A DNA stretch of 15,000 nucleotides, taken from NCBI GenBank assembly GCA_034096865.1, contig JAWQFJ010000660.1, positions 1-15,000 on the forward strand. The letters run 5' to 3'. The DNA is from Theodoxus fluviatilis (lineage: Eukaryota > Mollusca > Gastropoda > Cycloneritida > Neritidae). Of the stretch, positions 1-10,262 are shown piece by piece. The notes under the pieces are model-generated. The model searched no databases and had not been told where the DNA came from. It saw nothing but the letters and a program-made list of their open reading frames with translations. The position numbers and the translations under genes were made by a program. The number at the start of each line of letters is the position of its first letter. Position 1 is the stretch's first letter.

Positions 1-540
1 GAATGGATGCTGATGCGAGGTGTTACAGGGGAATGGATGCTGATGCGAGGTGTGACAGAGGAATGGATGCTGATGCGAGGTGTGACAGGGGAATGGATGC
101 TGATGCGAGGTGTGACAGGGGAATGGATGCTGATGCGAGGTGTGACAGGGGAATGGATGCTGATGCGAGGTGTTACAGGGGAATGGATGCTGATGCGAGG
201 TGTGACAGGGGAATGGATGCTGATGCGAGGTGTGACAGGGGAATGGATGCTGATGCGAGGTGTGACAGGGGAATGGATGCTGATGCGAGGTGTGACAGAG
301 GAATGGATGCTGATGCGAGGTGTGACAGGGGAATGGATGCTGATGCGAGGTGTTACAGGGGAATGGATGCTGATGCGAGGTGTGACAGGGGAGTGGATGC
401 TGATGCGAGGTGTGACAGGGGAATGGATGCTGATGCGAGGTGTGACAGGGGAATGGATGCTGATGCGAGGTGTGACAGGGAATGGATGCTGATGCGAGGT
501 GTTACAGGGGAATGGATGCTGATGCGAGGTGTGACAGGGG

Positions 541-810
541 AGTGGATGCTGATGCGAGGTGTTACAGGGGAATGGATGCTGATGCGAGGTGTTACAGGGG
601 AATGGATGCTGATGCGAGGTGTGACAGGGGAGTGGATGCTGATGCGAGGTGTTACAGGGGAATGGATGCTGATGCGAGGTGTTACAGGGGAATGGATGCT
701 GATGCGAGGTGTGACAGGGGAGTGGATGCTGATGCGAGGTGTTACAGGGGAATGGATGCTGATGCGAGGTGTTACAGGGGAATGGATGCTGATGCGAGGT
801 GTGACAGGGG
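541..810. repeat. 90-bp higher-order repeat (3 units x 3 copies) in the 30-bp array
   Basis: Scoring each unit by first base class (ATGG or GTGG) and by TGTGACA or TGTTACA gives the order GTGG-T, ATGG-T, ATGG-G. This order occurs at 541-630, 631-720 and 721-810. The same three-unit order recurs at 3301-3570. This points to local amplification of blocks of three units. Confidence 0.8.
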
Positions 811-1560
811 AATGGATGCTGATGCGAGGTGTGACAGGGGAATGGATGCTGATGCGAGGTGTTACAGAGGAGTGGATGCTGATGCGAGGTGTGACAGGGG
901 AATGGATGCTGATGCGAGGTGTTACAGGGGAATGGATGCTGATGCGAGGTGTGACAGGGGAATGGATGCTGATGCGAGGTGTGACAGGGGAATGGATGCT
1001 GATGCGAGGTGTGACAGGGGAATGGATGCTGATGCGAGGTGTGACAGGGGAATGGATGCTGATGCGAGGTGTGACAGGGGAATGGATGCTGATGCGAGGT
1101 GTGACAGGGGAATGGATGCTGATGCGAGGTGTGACAGGGGAATGGATGCTGATGCGAGGTGTGACAGGGGAGTGGATGCTGATGCGAGGTGTGACAGAGG
1201 AATGGATGCTGATGCGAGGTGTGACAGGGGAATGGATGCTGATGCGAGGTGTGACAGGGGAGTGGATGCTGATGCGAGGTGTGACAGGGGAATGGATGCT
1301 GATGCGAGGTGTGACAGGGAGTGGATGCTGATGCGAGGTGTGACAGGGGAATGGATGCTGATGCGAGGTGTGACAGGGGAGTGGATGCTGATGCGAGGTG
1401 TGACAGGGGAATGGATGCTGATGCGAGGTGTGACAGGGGAATGGATGCTGATGCGAGGTGTGACAGAGGAATGGATGCTGATGCGAGGTGTGACAGGGGA
1501 GTGGATGCTGATGCGAGGTGTGACAGGGGAGTGGATGCTGATGCGAGGTGTGACAGGGGA

Positions 1561-1860
1561 GTGGATGCTGATGCGAGGTGTGACAGGGGAATGGATGCTG
1601 ATGCGAGGGGTTACAGAGGAGTGGATGATGATGCGAGGTGTGACAGAGGAGTGGATGCTGATGCGAGGTGTGACAGGGGAGTGGATGCTGATGCGAGGTG
1701 TGACAGAGGAGTGGATGCTGATGCGAGGGGTTACAGAGGAGTGGATGCTGATGCGAGGTGTGACAGAGGAATGAATGCTGATGCGAGGTGTGACAGGGGA
1801 GTGGATGCTGATGCGAGGTGTTACAGGGGAGTGGATGCTGATGCGAGGTGTGACAGAGGA
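1561..1860. repeat. 10-unit block duplicated within the array (first copy)
   Basis: This block carries a distinctive run of rare variants. A GAGGGGTTAC unit at 1591 is followed by a GGATGATGATG unit at 1621, a second GAGGGGTTAC unit at 1711, an ATGAATG unit at 1771 and a GTGG-TTACA unit at 1801. The same order appears at 4381-4710, about 94 units away, so the two blocks share an origin. Confidence 0.85.
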
Positions 1861-4380
1861 GTGGATGCTGATGCGAGGTGTGACAGAGGAATGGATGCTG
1901 ATGCGAGGTGTGACAGGGGAATGGATGCTGATGCGAGGTGTGACAGGGGAATGGATGCTGATGCGAGGTGTTACAGGGGAATGGATGCAGATGCGAGGTG
2001 TGACAGAGGAATGGATGCTGATGCGAGGTGTGACAGGGGAATGGATGCTGATGCGAGGTGTGACAGAGGAGTGGATGCTGATGCGAGGTGTGACAGAGGA
2101 ATGGATGCTGATGCGAGGTGTGACAGGGGAATGGATGCTGATGCGAGGTGTGACAGGGGAATGGATGCTGATGCGAGGTGTGACAGGGGAGTGAATGCTG
2201 ACGCGAGGTGTGACAGGGGAATGGATGCTGATGCGAGGTGTGACAGGGGAATGGATGCTGATGCGAGGTGTGACAGGGGAATGGATGCTGATGCGAGGTG
2301 TGACAGGGGAATGGATGCAGATGCGAGGGATTACAGGGGAATGGATGCTGATGCGAGGTGTTACAGGGGAGTGGATGCTGATGCGAGGTGTGACAGGGGA
2401 ATGGATGCTGATGCGAGGTGTGACAGGGGAATGGATGCTGATGCGAGGTGTTACAGGGGAATGGATGCAGATGCGAGGGGTTACAGGGGAATGGATGCTG
2501 ATGCGAGGTGTGACAGGGGAATGGATGCTGATGCGAGGTGTGACAGGGGAATGGATGCTGATGCGAGGTGTGACAGGGGAATGGATGCTGATGCGAGGTG
2601 TTACAGGGGAATGGATGCTGATGCGAGGTGTGACAGGGGGATGGATGCAGATGCGAGGGGTTACAGGGGAATGGATGCTGATGCGAGGTGTGACAGAGGA
2701 GTGGATGCTGATGCGAGGTGTGACAGAGGAATGGATGCTGATGCGAGGTGTTACAGGGGAATGGATGCTGATGCGAGGTGTGACAGAGGAGTGGATGCTG
2801 ATGCGAGGTGTGACAGAGGAATGGATGCTGATGCGAGGTGTTACAGGGGAATGGATGCTGATGCGAGGTGTGACAGAGGAATGGATGCTGATGCGAGATG
2901 TTACAGGGGAATGGATGCTGATACGAGGTGTTACAGGGGAATGGATGCTGATGCGAGGTGTGACAGGGGAATGGATGCTGATGCGAGGTGTTACAGGGGA
3001 ATGGATGCTGATGCGAGGTGTGACAGGGGAATGGATGCTGATGCGAGGTGTGACAGAGGAATGGATGCTGATGCGAGGTGTTACAGGGGAATGGATGCTG
3101 ATGCGAGGTGTGACAGAGGAGTGGATGCTGATGCGAGGTTTTACAGGGGAATGGATGCTGATGCGAGGTGTTACAGGGGAATGGATGCTGATGCGAGGTG
3201 TGACAGGGGAGTGGATGCTGATGCGAGGTGTGACAGAGGAGTGGATGCTGATGCGAGGTGTTACAGAGGAATGGATGCTGATGCGAGGTGTGACAGGGGA
3301 GTGGATGCTGATGCGAGGTGTTACAGGGGAATGGTTGCTGATGCGAGGTGTTACAGGGGAATGGATGCTGATGCGAGGTGTGACAGGGGAGTGGATGCTG
3401 ATGCGAGGTGTTACAGGGGAATGGTTGCTGATGCGAGGTGTTACAGGGGAATGGTTGCTGATGCGAGGTGTGACAGAGGAGTGGATGCTGATGCGAGGTG
3501 TTACAGGGGAATGGATGCTGATGCGAGGTGTTACAGGGGAATGGATGCTGATGCGAGGTGTGACAGGGGAGTGGATGCTGATGCGAGGTGTTACAGGGGA
3601 ATGGATGCTGATGCGAGGTGTTACAGGGGAGTGGATGCTGATGCGAGGTGTGACAGGGGAGTGGATGCTGATGCGAGGTGTTACAGAGGAATGGATGCTG
3701 ATGCGAGGTGTTACAGAGGAATGGATGCTGATGCGAGGTGTTACAGAGGAATGGATGCTGATGCGAGGTGTGACAGGGGAATGGATGCTGATGCGAGGTG
3801 TTACAGAGGAATGGATGCTGATACGAGGTGTTACAGGGGAATGGATGCTGATGCGAGGTGTGACAGGGGAATGGATGCTGATGCGAGGTGTGACAGGGGA
3901 ATGGATGCTGATGCGAGGTGTGACAGGGGAATGGATGCTGATGCGAGGTGTGACAGGGGAATGGATGCTGATGCGAGGTGTGACAGGGGAGTGGATGCTG
4001 ATGCGAGGTGTGACAGGGGAGTGGATGCTGATGCGAGGTGTGACAGGGGAATGGATGCTGATGCGAGGTGTGACAGAGGAATGGATGCTGATGCGAGGTG
4101 TGACAGGGGAGTGGATGCTGATGCGAGGTGTAACAGAGGAGTGGATGCTGATGCGAGGTGTGACAGGGGAATGGATGCTGATGCGAGGTGTGACAGAGGA
4201 GTGGATGCTGATGCGAGGTGTGACAGGGGAATGGATGCTGATGCGAGGTGTGACAGGGGAGTGGATGCTGATGCGAGGTGTGACAGAGGAATGGATGCTG
4301 ATGCGAGGTGTGACAGGGGAGTGGATGCTGATGCGAGGTGTGACAGGGGAGTGGATGCTGATGCGAGGTGTGACAGAGGA

Positions 4381-4710
4381 GTGGATGCTGATGCGAGGTG
4401 TGACAGGGGAATGGATGCTGATGCGAGGGGTTACAGAGGAGTGGATGATGATGCGAGGTGTGACAGAGGAGTGGATGCTGATGCGAGGTGTGACAGGGGA
4501 GTGGATGCTGATGCAAGGTGTGACAGAGGAGTGGATGCTGATGCGAGGTGTGACAGAGGAGTGGATGCTGATGCGAGGGGTTACAGAGGAGTGGATGCTG
4601 ATGCGAGGTGTGACAGAGGAATGAATGCTGATGCGAGGTGTCACAGGGGAGTGGATGCTGATGCGAGGTGTTACAGGGGAGTGGATGCTGATGCGAGGTG
4701 TGACAGAGGA
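4381..4710. repeat. 11-unit block duplicated within the array (second copy)
   Basis: This matches 1561-1860 unit for unit, apart from one extra unit near 4501-4560. Private changes in this copy include GCAAGG at about 4513 and TCACAG at about 4641. The extra whole unit and the private substitutions show that the copies have diverged since duplication. Confidence 0.85.
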
Positions 4711-6630
4711 GTGGATGCTGATGCGAGGTGTGACAGGGGAATGGATGCTGATGCGAGGTGTGACAGAGGAGTGGATGCTGATGCGAGGTGTGACAGGGGA
4801 GTGGATGCTGATGCGAGGTGTTACAGGGGAATGGATGCTGATGCGAGGTGTTACAGAGGAGTGGATGCTGATGCGAGGTGTGACAGAGGAATGGATGCTG
4901 ATGCGAGGTGTTACAGGGGAATGGATGCTGATGCGAGGTGTGACAGGGGAATGGATGCTGATGCGAGGTGTTACAGAGGAATGGATGCTGATGCGAGGTG
5001 TGACAGGGGAGTGGATGCTGATGCGAGGTGTGACAGGGGAATGGATGCTGATGCGAGGTGTGACAGGGGAGTGGATGCTGATGCGAGGTGTGACAGGGGA
5101 ATGGATGCTGATGCGAGGTGTGACAGGGGAGTGGATGCTGATGCGAGGTGTGACAGGGGAATGGATGCTGATGCGAGGTGTGACAGGGGAGTGGATGCTG
5201 ATGCGAGGTGTTACAGAGGGAATGGATGCTGATGCGAGGTGTGACAGGGGAATGGATGCTGATGCGAGGTGTGACAGGGGAATGGATGCTGATGCGAGGT
5301 GTGACAGGGGAATGGATGCTGATGCGAGGTGTGACAGGGGAATGGACGCTGATGCGAGGTGTTACAGAGGAATGGATGCTGATGCGAGGTGTGACAGGGG
5401 AATGGATGCTGATACGAGGTGTGACAGGGGAATGGATGCTGATGCGAGGTGTGACAGGGGAATGGATGCTGATGCGTGGTGTTACAGGGGAGTGGATGCT
5501 GATGCGAGGTGTGACAGGGGAGTGGATGCTGATGCGAGGTGTGACAGGGGAATGGATGCTGATGCGAGGTGTGACAGGGGAATAGATGCTGATGCGAGGT
5601 GTGACAGGGAAGTGGATGCTGATGCGAGGTGTGACAGGGGAGTGGATGCTGATGCGAGGTGTGACAGGGGAATGGATGCTGATGCGAGGTGTGACAGAGG
5701 AGTGGATGCTGATGCGAGGTGTGACAGGGGAGTGGATGCTGATGCGAGGTGTGACAGAGGAATTGATGCTGATGCGAGGTGTGACAGGGGAATGGATGCT
5801 GATGCGAGGTGTGACAGGGGAATGGATGCTGATGCGAGGTGTGACAGGGGAGTGGATGCTGATGCGAGGTGTGACAGGGGAATGGATGCTGATGCGAGGT
5901 GTGACAGGGGAATGGATGCTGATGCGAGGTGTGACAGGGGAATGGATGCTGATGCGAGGTGTGACAGGGGAATGGATGCTGATGCGAGGGGTTACAGGGG
6001 AATGGATGCTGATGCGAGGTGTGACAGGGGAGTGGATGCTGATGCGAGGTGTGACAGGGGAGTGGATGCTGATGCGAGGTGTGACAGAGGAATGGATGCT
6101 GATGCGAGGGGTTACAGGGGAATGGATGCTAATGCGAGGTGTGACAGGGGAATGGATGCTGATGCGAGGTGTGACAGAGGAATGGATGCTGATGCGAGGT
6201 GTGACAGGGGAATGGATGCTGATGCGAGGTGTGACAGGGGAATGGATGCTGATGCGAGGTGTGACAGGGGAGTGGATGCTAATGCGAGGTGTGACAGAGG
6301 CATGGATGCTGATGCGAGGTGTGACAGGGGAATGGATGCTGATGCGAGGTGTTACAGGGGAGTGGATGCTGATGCGAGGGGTTACAGGTGAATGGATGCT
6401 GATGCGAGGTGTGACAGGGGAGTGGATGCTGATGCGAGGTGTGACAGGGGAGTGGATGCTGATGCGAGGGGTTACAGGGGAATGGATGCTGATGCGAGGT
6501 GTGACAGGGGAGTGGATGCTGATGCGAGGTGTGACAGAGGAGTGGATGCTGATGCGAGGTGTTACAGGGGAATGGATGCTGATGCGAGGTGTGACAGGGG
6601 AATGGATGCTGATGCGAGGTGTGACAGGGG

Positions 6631-6870
6631 AGTGGATGCTGATGCGAGGTGTGACAGAGGAGTGGATGCTGATGCGAGGTGTGACAGAGGAATGGATGCT
6701 GATGCGAGGTGTTACAGAGGAATGGATGCTGATGCGAGGTGTGACAGGGGAGTGGATGCTGATGCGAGGTGTGACAGAGGAGTGGATGCTGATGCGAGGT
6801 GTGACAGAGGAATGGATGCTGATGCGAGGTGTTACAGAGGAATGGATGCTGATGCGAGGTGTGACAGGGG
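6631..6870. repeat. 120-bp higher-order repeat, two copies
   Basis: A four-unit order occurs twice in a row, at about 6631-6750 and 6751-6870: GTGG ending GAG, GTGG ending GAG, ATGG with TTACA ending GAG, ATGG ending GGG. A three-unit version (90 bp) is visible at 2671-2850. The block size of recent amplification therefore differs along the array. Confidence 0.75.
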
Positions 6871-7124
6871 AATGGATGCTGATGCGAGGTGTGACAGGGG
6901 AGTGGATGCTGATGCGAGGTGTGACAGAGGAATGGATGCTGATGCGAGGTGTGACAGAGGAATGGATGCTGATGCGAGGTGTGACAGAGGAGTGGATGCT
7001 GATGCGAGGTGTGACAGAGGAATGGATGCTGATGCGAGGTGTGACAGAGGAGTGGATGCTGATGCGAGGTGTGACAGGGGAGTGGATGCTGATGCGAGGT
7101 GTGACAGGGGAATGGATGCTGATG

Positions 7125-7331
7125 GTGGTATTGTGACTACACTGTGTATTGAACACAAACACCTACGTAAATGATCCGGAACCTGCGGCAGACTGGACTA
7201 TTCCGTGATGATATGTAAAGGACACTTGTGTTCTAGTGAAAATGATCTTTACCGCAAAGATGCTGCAGTCTCAGATTTATCCTCCAGGAAAGGTTGCCGA
7301 TAGGCAAGAACCTCAGTCCGCTTTTCCACCG
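7125..7331. other. Non-repetitive spacer, no gene recognised
   Basis: This is about 200 bp of ordinary-composition sequence between two arrays. A frame opens at GTG 7236 (ATG at 7242) and continues into the 36-bp array to 7904. The pre-repeat part is only about 30 residues and matches nothing I recognise. I see no clear promoter or splice site here. Confidence 0.6.
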
Positions 7332-7835
7332 CAGAGAAAAGTTTTTCCTGTTGATTCCCCCTGCATCCAGAGAAAAGTTTTTCCTGTTGATTCCCCCTGC
7401 ATCCAGAGAAAAGTTTTTCCTGTTGATTCCCCCTGCATCCAGAGAAAAGTTTTTCCTGTTGATTCCCCCTGCATCCAGAGAAAAGGTTTTCCTGTTGATT
7501 CCCCCTGCATCCAGAGAAAAGTTTTTCCTGTTGATTCCCCCTGCATCCAGAGAAAAGGTTTTCCTGTTGATTCCCCCTGCATCCAGAGAAAAGTTTTTCC
7601 TGTTGATTCACCCTGCATCCAGAGAAAAGGTTTTCCTTTTAATTCCCCCTGCATCCAGAGAGAAGTGTTTGCTGTTGATTCACTCTGCATCCAGAGAGAA
7701 GTGTTTCCTGTTGATTCACTCTGCATCCAGAGAAAAGTTTTTCCTGTTGATTCACCCTGCATCCAGAGAAAAGGTTTTCCTGTTGATTCACTCTGCATCC
7801 AGAGAAAAGTTTTTCCTGTTGATTCACCCTGCATC
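7332..7835. repeat. 36-bp minisatellite, 14 copies
   Basis: The unit begins CAGAGAAAAGTTTTTCC and ends CCCCCTGCATC. Fourteen units fit exactly into 504 bp with no length change. Variants include GTTTTT/GGTTTT, AGAGAAAAG/AGAGAGAAG and TTCCCCC/TTCACCC/TTCACTC. Because 36 is a multiple of 3, a frame at 7236-7904 reads as 12-residue repeats of the type QRKVFPVDSPCI. Frames in the other two + phases and on the minus strand are also long and open. Variants cluster by position: TTCCCCC units come first and TTCAC units dominate from about 7609 on. I judge it non-coding, but a repetitive short protein cannot be excluded from sequence alone. Confidence 0.95.
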
Positions 7836-7946
7836 CGTCCTAGTGCACCTGGAAATGCCGTAACATCAGAAATGAATGGAGTCTTCTTCGTCCATTTAGA
7901 ATAATCGTCTGCATTCAAAAGCATGATTCTACAGTGGGCGTGCATA

Positions 7947-7950
<4 letters not shown>

Positions 7951-7984
<34 letters not shown>

Positions 7985-8003
7985 TGTGTGTGTGTGTATG
8001 TGT

Positions 8004-8101
<98 letters not shown>

Positions 8102-8111
8102 GAGAGATAGA

Positions 8112-8163
<52 letters not shown>

Positions 8164-8174
8164 GAGAGAGAGAA
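7951..8174. repeat. Compound microsatellite, alternating (GA)n and (GT)n blocks
   Basis: Four GA blocks (about 7951-7981, 8018-8041, 8067-8111, 8129-8174) are separated by three GT blocks (about 7982-8017, 8042-8066, 8112-8128). The first GT block contains TATG interruptions. The GA parts are purine-only and can form triplex structures. The GT parts alternate purine and pyrimidine. Confidence 0.97.
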
Positions 8175-8306
8175 AGTAGGAGACGGACACAGGTATTCTG
8201 TAGGCAGTGTCTTGTTAACTCGTCACATCAAGATGTATCCAGTCTTTAAGAAGATTTTTCACGGCATTAGGAGTCTTTCCACGGGAAATATGAAATGTCC
8301 TTTACT
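8175..8306. other. Short unique spacer, nothing recognised
   Basis: This is about 130 bp of unique sequence between the GA/GT microsatellite and the pyrimidine-rich array. No exon with convincing borders and no RNA gene is visible. Confidence 0.5.
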
Positions 8307-9356
8307 CGTCTGTCTATTTGTCTGCCTCTATTCGTCTGTCTATTTGTCTGCCTCTATTCGTCTGTCTATTTGTCTGCCTCTATTCGTCTGACTATTTGTC
8401 TGTCTATTCGTCTGTCTATTTGTCTGCCTCTATTCGTCTGTCTATTTGTCTGCCTCTATTCGTGTGTCTATTCGTCTGTCTCTATTCGTCTGTCTATTTG
8501 TCTGTCTCTATTCGTCTGTCTATTTGTCTGTCTCTATTCGTCTGTCTATTTGTCTGCCTCTATTCAGCTGTCTTTTTGTCTGCCTCTATTCGTCTGTCTA
8601 TTCGTCTGTCTATTCGTCTGTCTATTCATCTGTCTCTATTCGTCTGTCTATTTGTCTGTCTATATTCGTCTGTCTATTTGTCTGTCTCTATTCGTCTGTC
8701 TATTTGTCTATCTCTATTCGTCTGTCTATTCGTCTGTCTCTATTCGTCTGTCTATTTGTCTGTCTCTATTCGTCTCTCTATTTGTCTGTCTCTATTCGTC
8801 TGTCAATTTGTCTGCCTCTATTCGTCTGTCTATTTGTATGTCTCTATTCGTCTGTCTATTCGTCTATTCGTCTGTCTATTTGTCTGTCTCTATTTGTATG
8901 CCTCTATTCGTCTGTCTATTTGTCTGTCTATATTCGTCTGTCTATTTGTCTGCCTCTATTCGTCTGTCTATTTGTCTGCCTCTATTAGTCTGCCTCTATT
9001 TGTCTGTCTATTTGTCTGCCTCTATTTGTCTGTCTATTTGTCTGCCTCTATTCGTCTGTCTATTTGTATGTCTCTATTCGTCTGTCTATTTGTCTGCCTA
9101 TATTTGTCTGCCTTTATTCGTCTGTCTATTCGTCTGTCTATTTGTCTGCCTCTATTCGTCTGTCTATTCGTCTGTCTATTTGTCTGTCTCTATTCGTCTG
9201 TCTATTTGTCTGCCTCTATTCGTCTGTCTATTTGTCTGTCTCAATTTGTCTGCCTCTATTCGTCTGTCTATTCGTATGTCTATTTGTCTGCCTCTATTCG
9301 TCTGTCTATTCGTCTGTCTATTCGTCTGTCTATTCGTCTGTCTATTCGTCTGTCTA
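8307..9356. repeat. Pyrimidine-rich array of mixed 12- and 14-bp words (26-bp main period)
   Basis: The array alternates a 12-mer, CGTCTGTCTATT, with a 14-mer, TGTCTGCCTCTATT, giving a common 26-bp period. There are also runs of 12-mers alone, notably about 9296-9356. The + strand is mostly T and C with G and little A. Since three 26-bp units make 78 bp and no phase contains a stop, long frames rich in Leu, Ser, Cys, Phe and Val appear in several + frames. These are composition artefacts and not real membrane proteins. The array ends only about 9 bases before the AG of a splice acceptor. Confidence 0.93.
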
Positions 9357-9365
9357 ATCTTCCAG

Positions 9366-9477
9366 ACGCCGTTCGTGCCTCTGCTTCCTGCTACCACCAT
9401 CATGGTGGACTGTATTCTCCTGGTGACGTCATCGGACATCCGTGGCTCCATCACCTTCAGCACACTGATCGTTGTAG
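9366..9477 (+). CDS. Internal exon, SLC7/CAT-like amino acid transporter C-terminal membrane segment
   Basis: This is the penultimate coding exon of a multi-pass membrane protein and is best read as a cationic amino acid transporter (SLC7, APC superfamily). The acceptor is TTCCAG (AG at 9364-9365), preceded by over 1 kb of pyrimidine-rich repeat. The donor is GTAG/GTGTGT at 9477/9478. The 112 nt enter in phase 0 and leave in phase 1. They encode 37 residues beginning TPFVPLLPATT, with a hydrophobic stretch IMVDCILLV, a short polar loop SSDIRG and the start of another membrane helix, ITFSTLIVV. CAT-type proteins have a P-x-(V/L)-P-x-(L)-P motif, a helix, a short loop with W/I-x-x-F, and then a helix with Gly about 31 residues after the LP. 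The spacing here is 32. Family assignment rests on this pattern and not on a search. A different APC-type carrier is possible. Upstream exons are not in the window. Confidence 0.6.
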
Positions 9478-9546
9478 GTGTGTATTGTGTCTACACACAC
9501 TTGATTCCATCACCTTCACTACAGTGATCGTTGTCAGTGTGTATTA
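9447..9546. repeat. 59-bp direct repeat spanning exon end and donor (copy 1 and start of copy 2)
   Basis: Copy 1 begins TCCATCACCTTC at 9447 and holds the last 31 coding bases, the donor and 28 intron bases. Copy 2 begins at 9506 with the same words and is broken by the LINE at about 9547. It keeps GATCGTTGTCAGTGTGTATT, matching copy 1 with few changes. Confidence 0.9.
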
Positions 9547-9547
9547 T

Positions 9548-10262
9548 ATAATAATAATAGTTTATTCATTCGCACATACCTTCCCTTGACAGGCAAGCTC
9601 ATGGCGTTTACAATCCAAAGAATCAACACTCATACAACCGCTCAACACCACATTCCTACAAAAACTCACACACATAAACAAAAAACAAAAACTAAGATCC
9701 AATAGAACAAATAGAACAAGCTATACAATATACACAGCACTTACAGGCCAGGTCAAGTAAGGCGAAGCAGCTCAGCGGGAAAGGCGGATCGGAAGAGGTG
9801 GGTCTTTAGAGCACTTTTGAACTGGGGCAGTGTCAGAATGACGGACTGAGAGAGGGAGACTATTCCAGGTTACAGGTCCAATATAGGAGAAGGCACGCTG
9901 TCCTTGAGTTTTCTTGTTACGGCGGGGGACTTTAAGTATTCTAGAATCAGCAGCTGAGCGTAGAGATCTGGTGGGCGTGCAGACTGTAAGAATTTCTGTA
10001 AGAGCGTGTGGTGCTGTGTTGTCGATGGGTTTAAAGCACAAAGTATCAAGTTTATAATATATCCTCTGAGAGATGGGGAGCCAGTGAAGTGTATGTAGGA
10101 GTGATGAGACATGGGTACGCTTGGGACATCGAAAAACTAGCCTAGCAGCGCAATTCTAAACTTTCTGGAGTTTGTTAAGCAGAGTGTCGGGGATGCCAGC
10201 GAGAAGAGTTTCCATAGTCGAGACAAGACGAAACAAGTGATGTGATGAGCGTTTTGGTGGCC
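9548..10262 (-). mobile_element. 5'-truncated, decayed CR1/L2-like non-LTR retrotransposon (LINE) 3' end
   Basis: The minus strand encodes the C-terminal part of a reverse transcriptase of the CR1/L2/Jockey-like type. In order it shows TSLVSSCLDYGN, the HWLPISQRIYYKL region, the TPTRSLRSAADSRILKVPR segment and GQRAF..GPVTWNSLPLSVRHS, all familiar in this class. It is dead. A 2-base frameshift lies near 10205-10215, an in-frame TAG near 10156-10158, and a further frameshift near 9821-9836, after which the usual FKSALKTHLF end is read in another frame. The 3' part ends with GAATAAAC and an ATT-type tail (+ strand ATAATAATAATAG, 9548-9560). The likely target-site duplication is TATTAT, at 9542-9547 and 10263-10268. 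It sits in the intron, antisense to the host gene. Confidence 0.9.
9772..10262 (-). pseudogene. Broken reverse transcriptase C-terminal region of the LINE
   Basis: This is the coding remnant within the element. The longest surviving stretch with a Met is 9772-10041, but homology-like sequence in the same frame continues upstream to about 10155 (the HVSSLLHTLHWLPI region). The palm catalytic motif (Y/F-x-D-D) lies upstream of the truncation and is absent, so no active enzyme can be made. The codons after about 9830 are in the wrong frame relative to the family pattern. Confidence 0.85.

Larger units (their letters stand above)
1..7124. repeat. 30-bp G-rich minisatellite array, 237 full units, truncated at left edge
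   Basis: The unit starts GAATGGATGC, has a central CG (unit positions 16-17) and ends TGTGACAGGG. On the + strand it is 14 G, 7 A, 6 T and 3 C, so G strongly outnumbers C. The array is already in progress at base 1 and stops after half a unit at about 7124. Only three length changes are seen in 7.1 kb: one G lost at about 478-480, one G lost at about 1316-1319, and one G gained at about 5218-5220. All three lie in the G run at the unit junction. Three sites account for most variation: position 3 A/G, position 24 G/T and position 29 G/A. Five of six reading frames of the unit lack stops, which explains the long open frames on both strands, up to about 2,270 codons on the minus strand. I treat the array as non-coding. 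Confidence 0.97.

Noticed and set aside
1..480. Telomere or centromere satellite
   Set aside because: The 30-bp unit is not TTAGGG-like. The array ends into gene-bearing sequence, so a plain minisatellite is the simpler reading.
1..7124. CRISPR array
   Set aside because: The repeats are directly adjacent, with no unique spacers, and the window has eukaryotic introns and a LINE.
353..7162. Minus-strand frame of about 2,270 codons, and several long + frames, across the 30-bp array
   Set aside because: Five of six frames of the unit are stop-free, so long frames are expected. Single-base indels change the frame without any stop, and rare variants are mostly amino-acid changing in each frame, with no sign of coding constraint.
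7236..7904. Repetitive protein of about 222 residues
   Set aside because: It is made almost entirely of the 36-bp array, has open frames in the other phases and on the other strand, and lacks a recognisable start context, signal or domain.
8295..9589. Multi-pass membrane or Cys/Leu-rich protein in the pyrimidine array
   Set aside because: Translation of a T/C-rich repeat gives Leu, Ser, Phe, Cys and Val in every frame. The hydrophobicity comes from composition.
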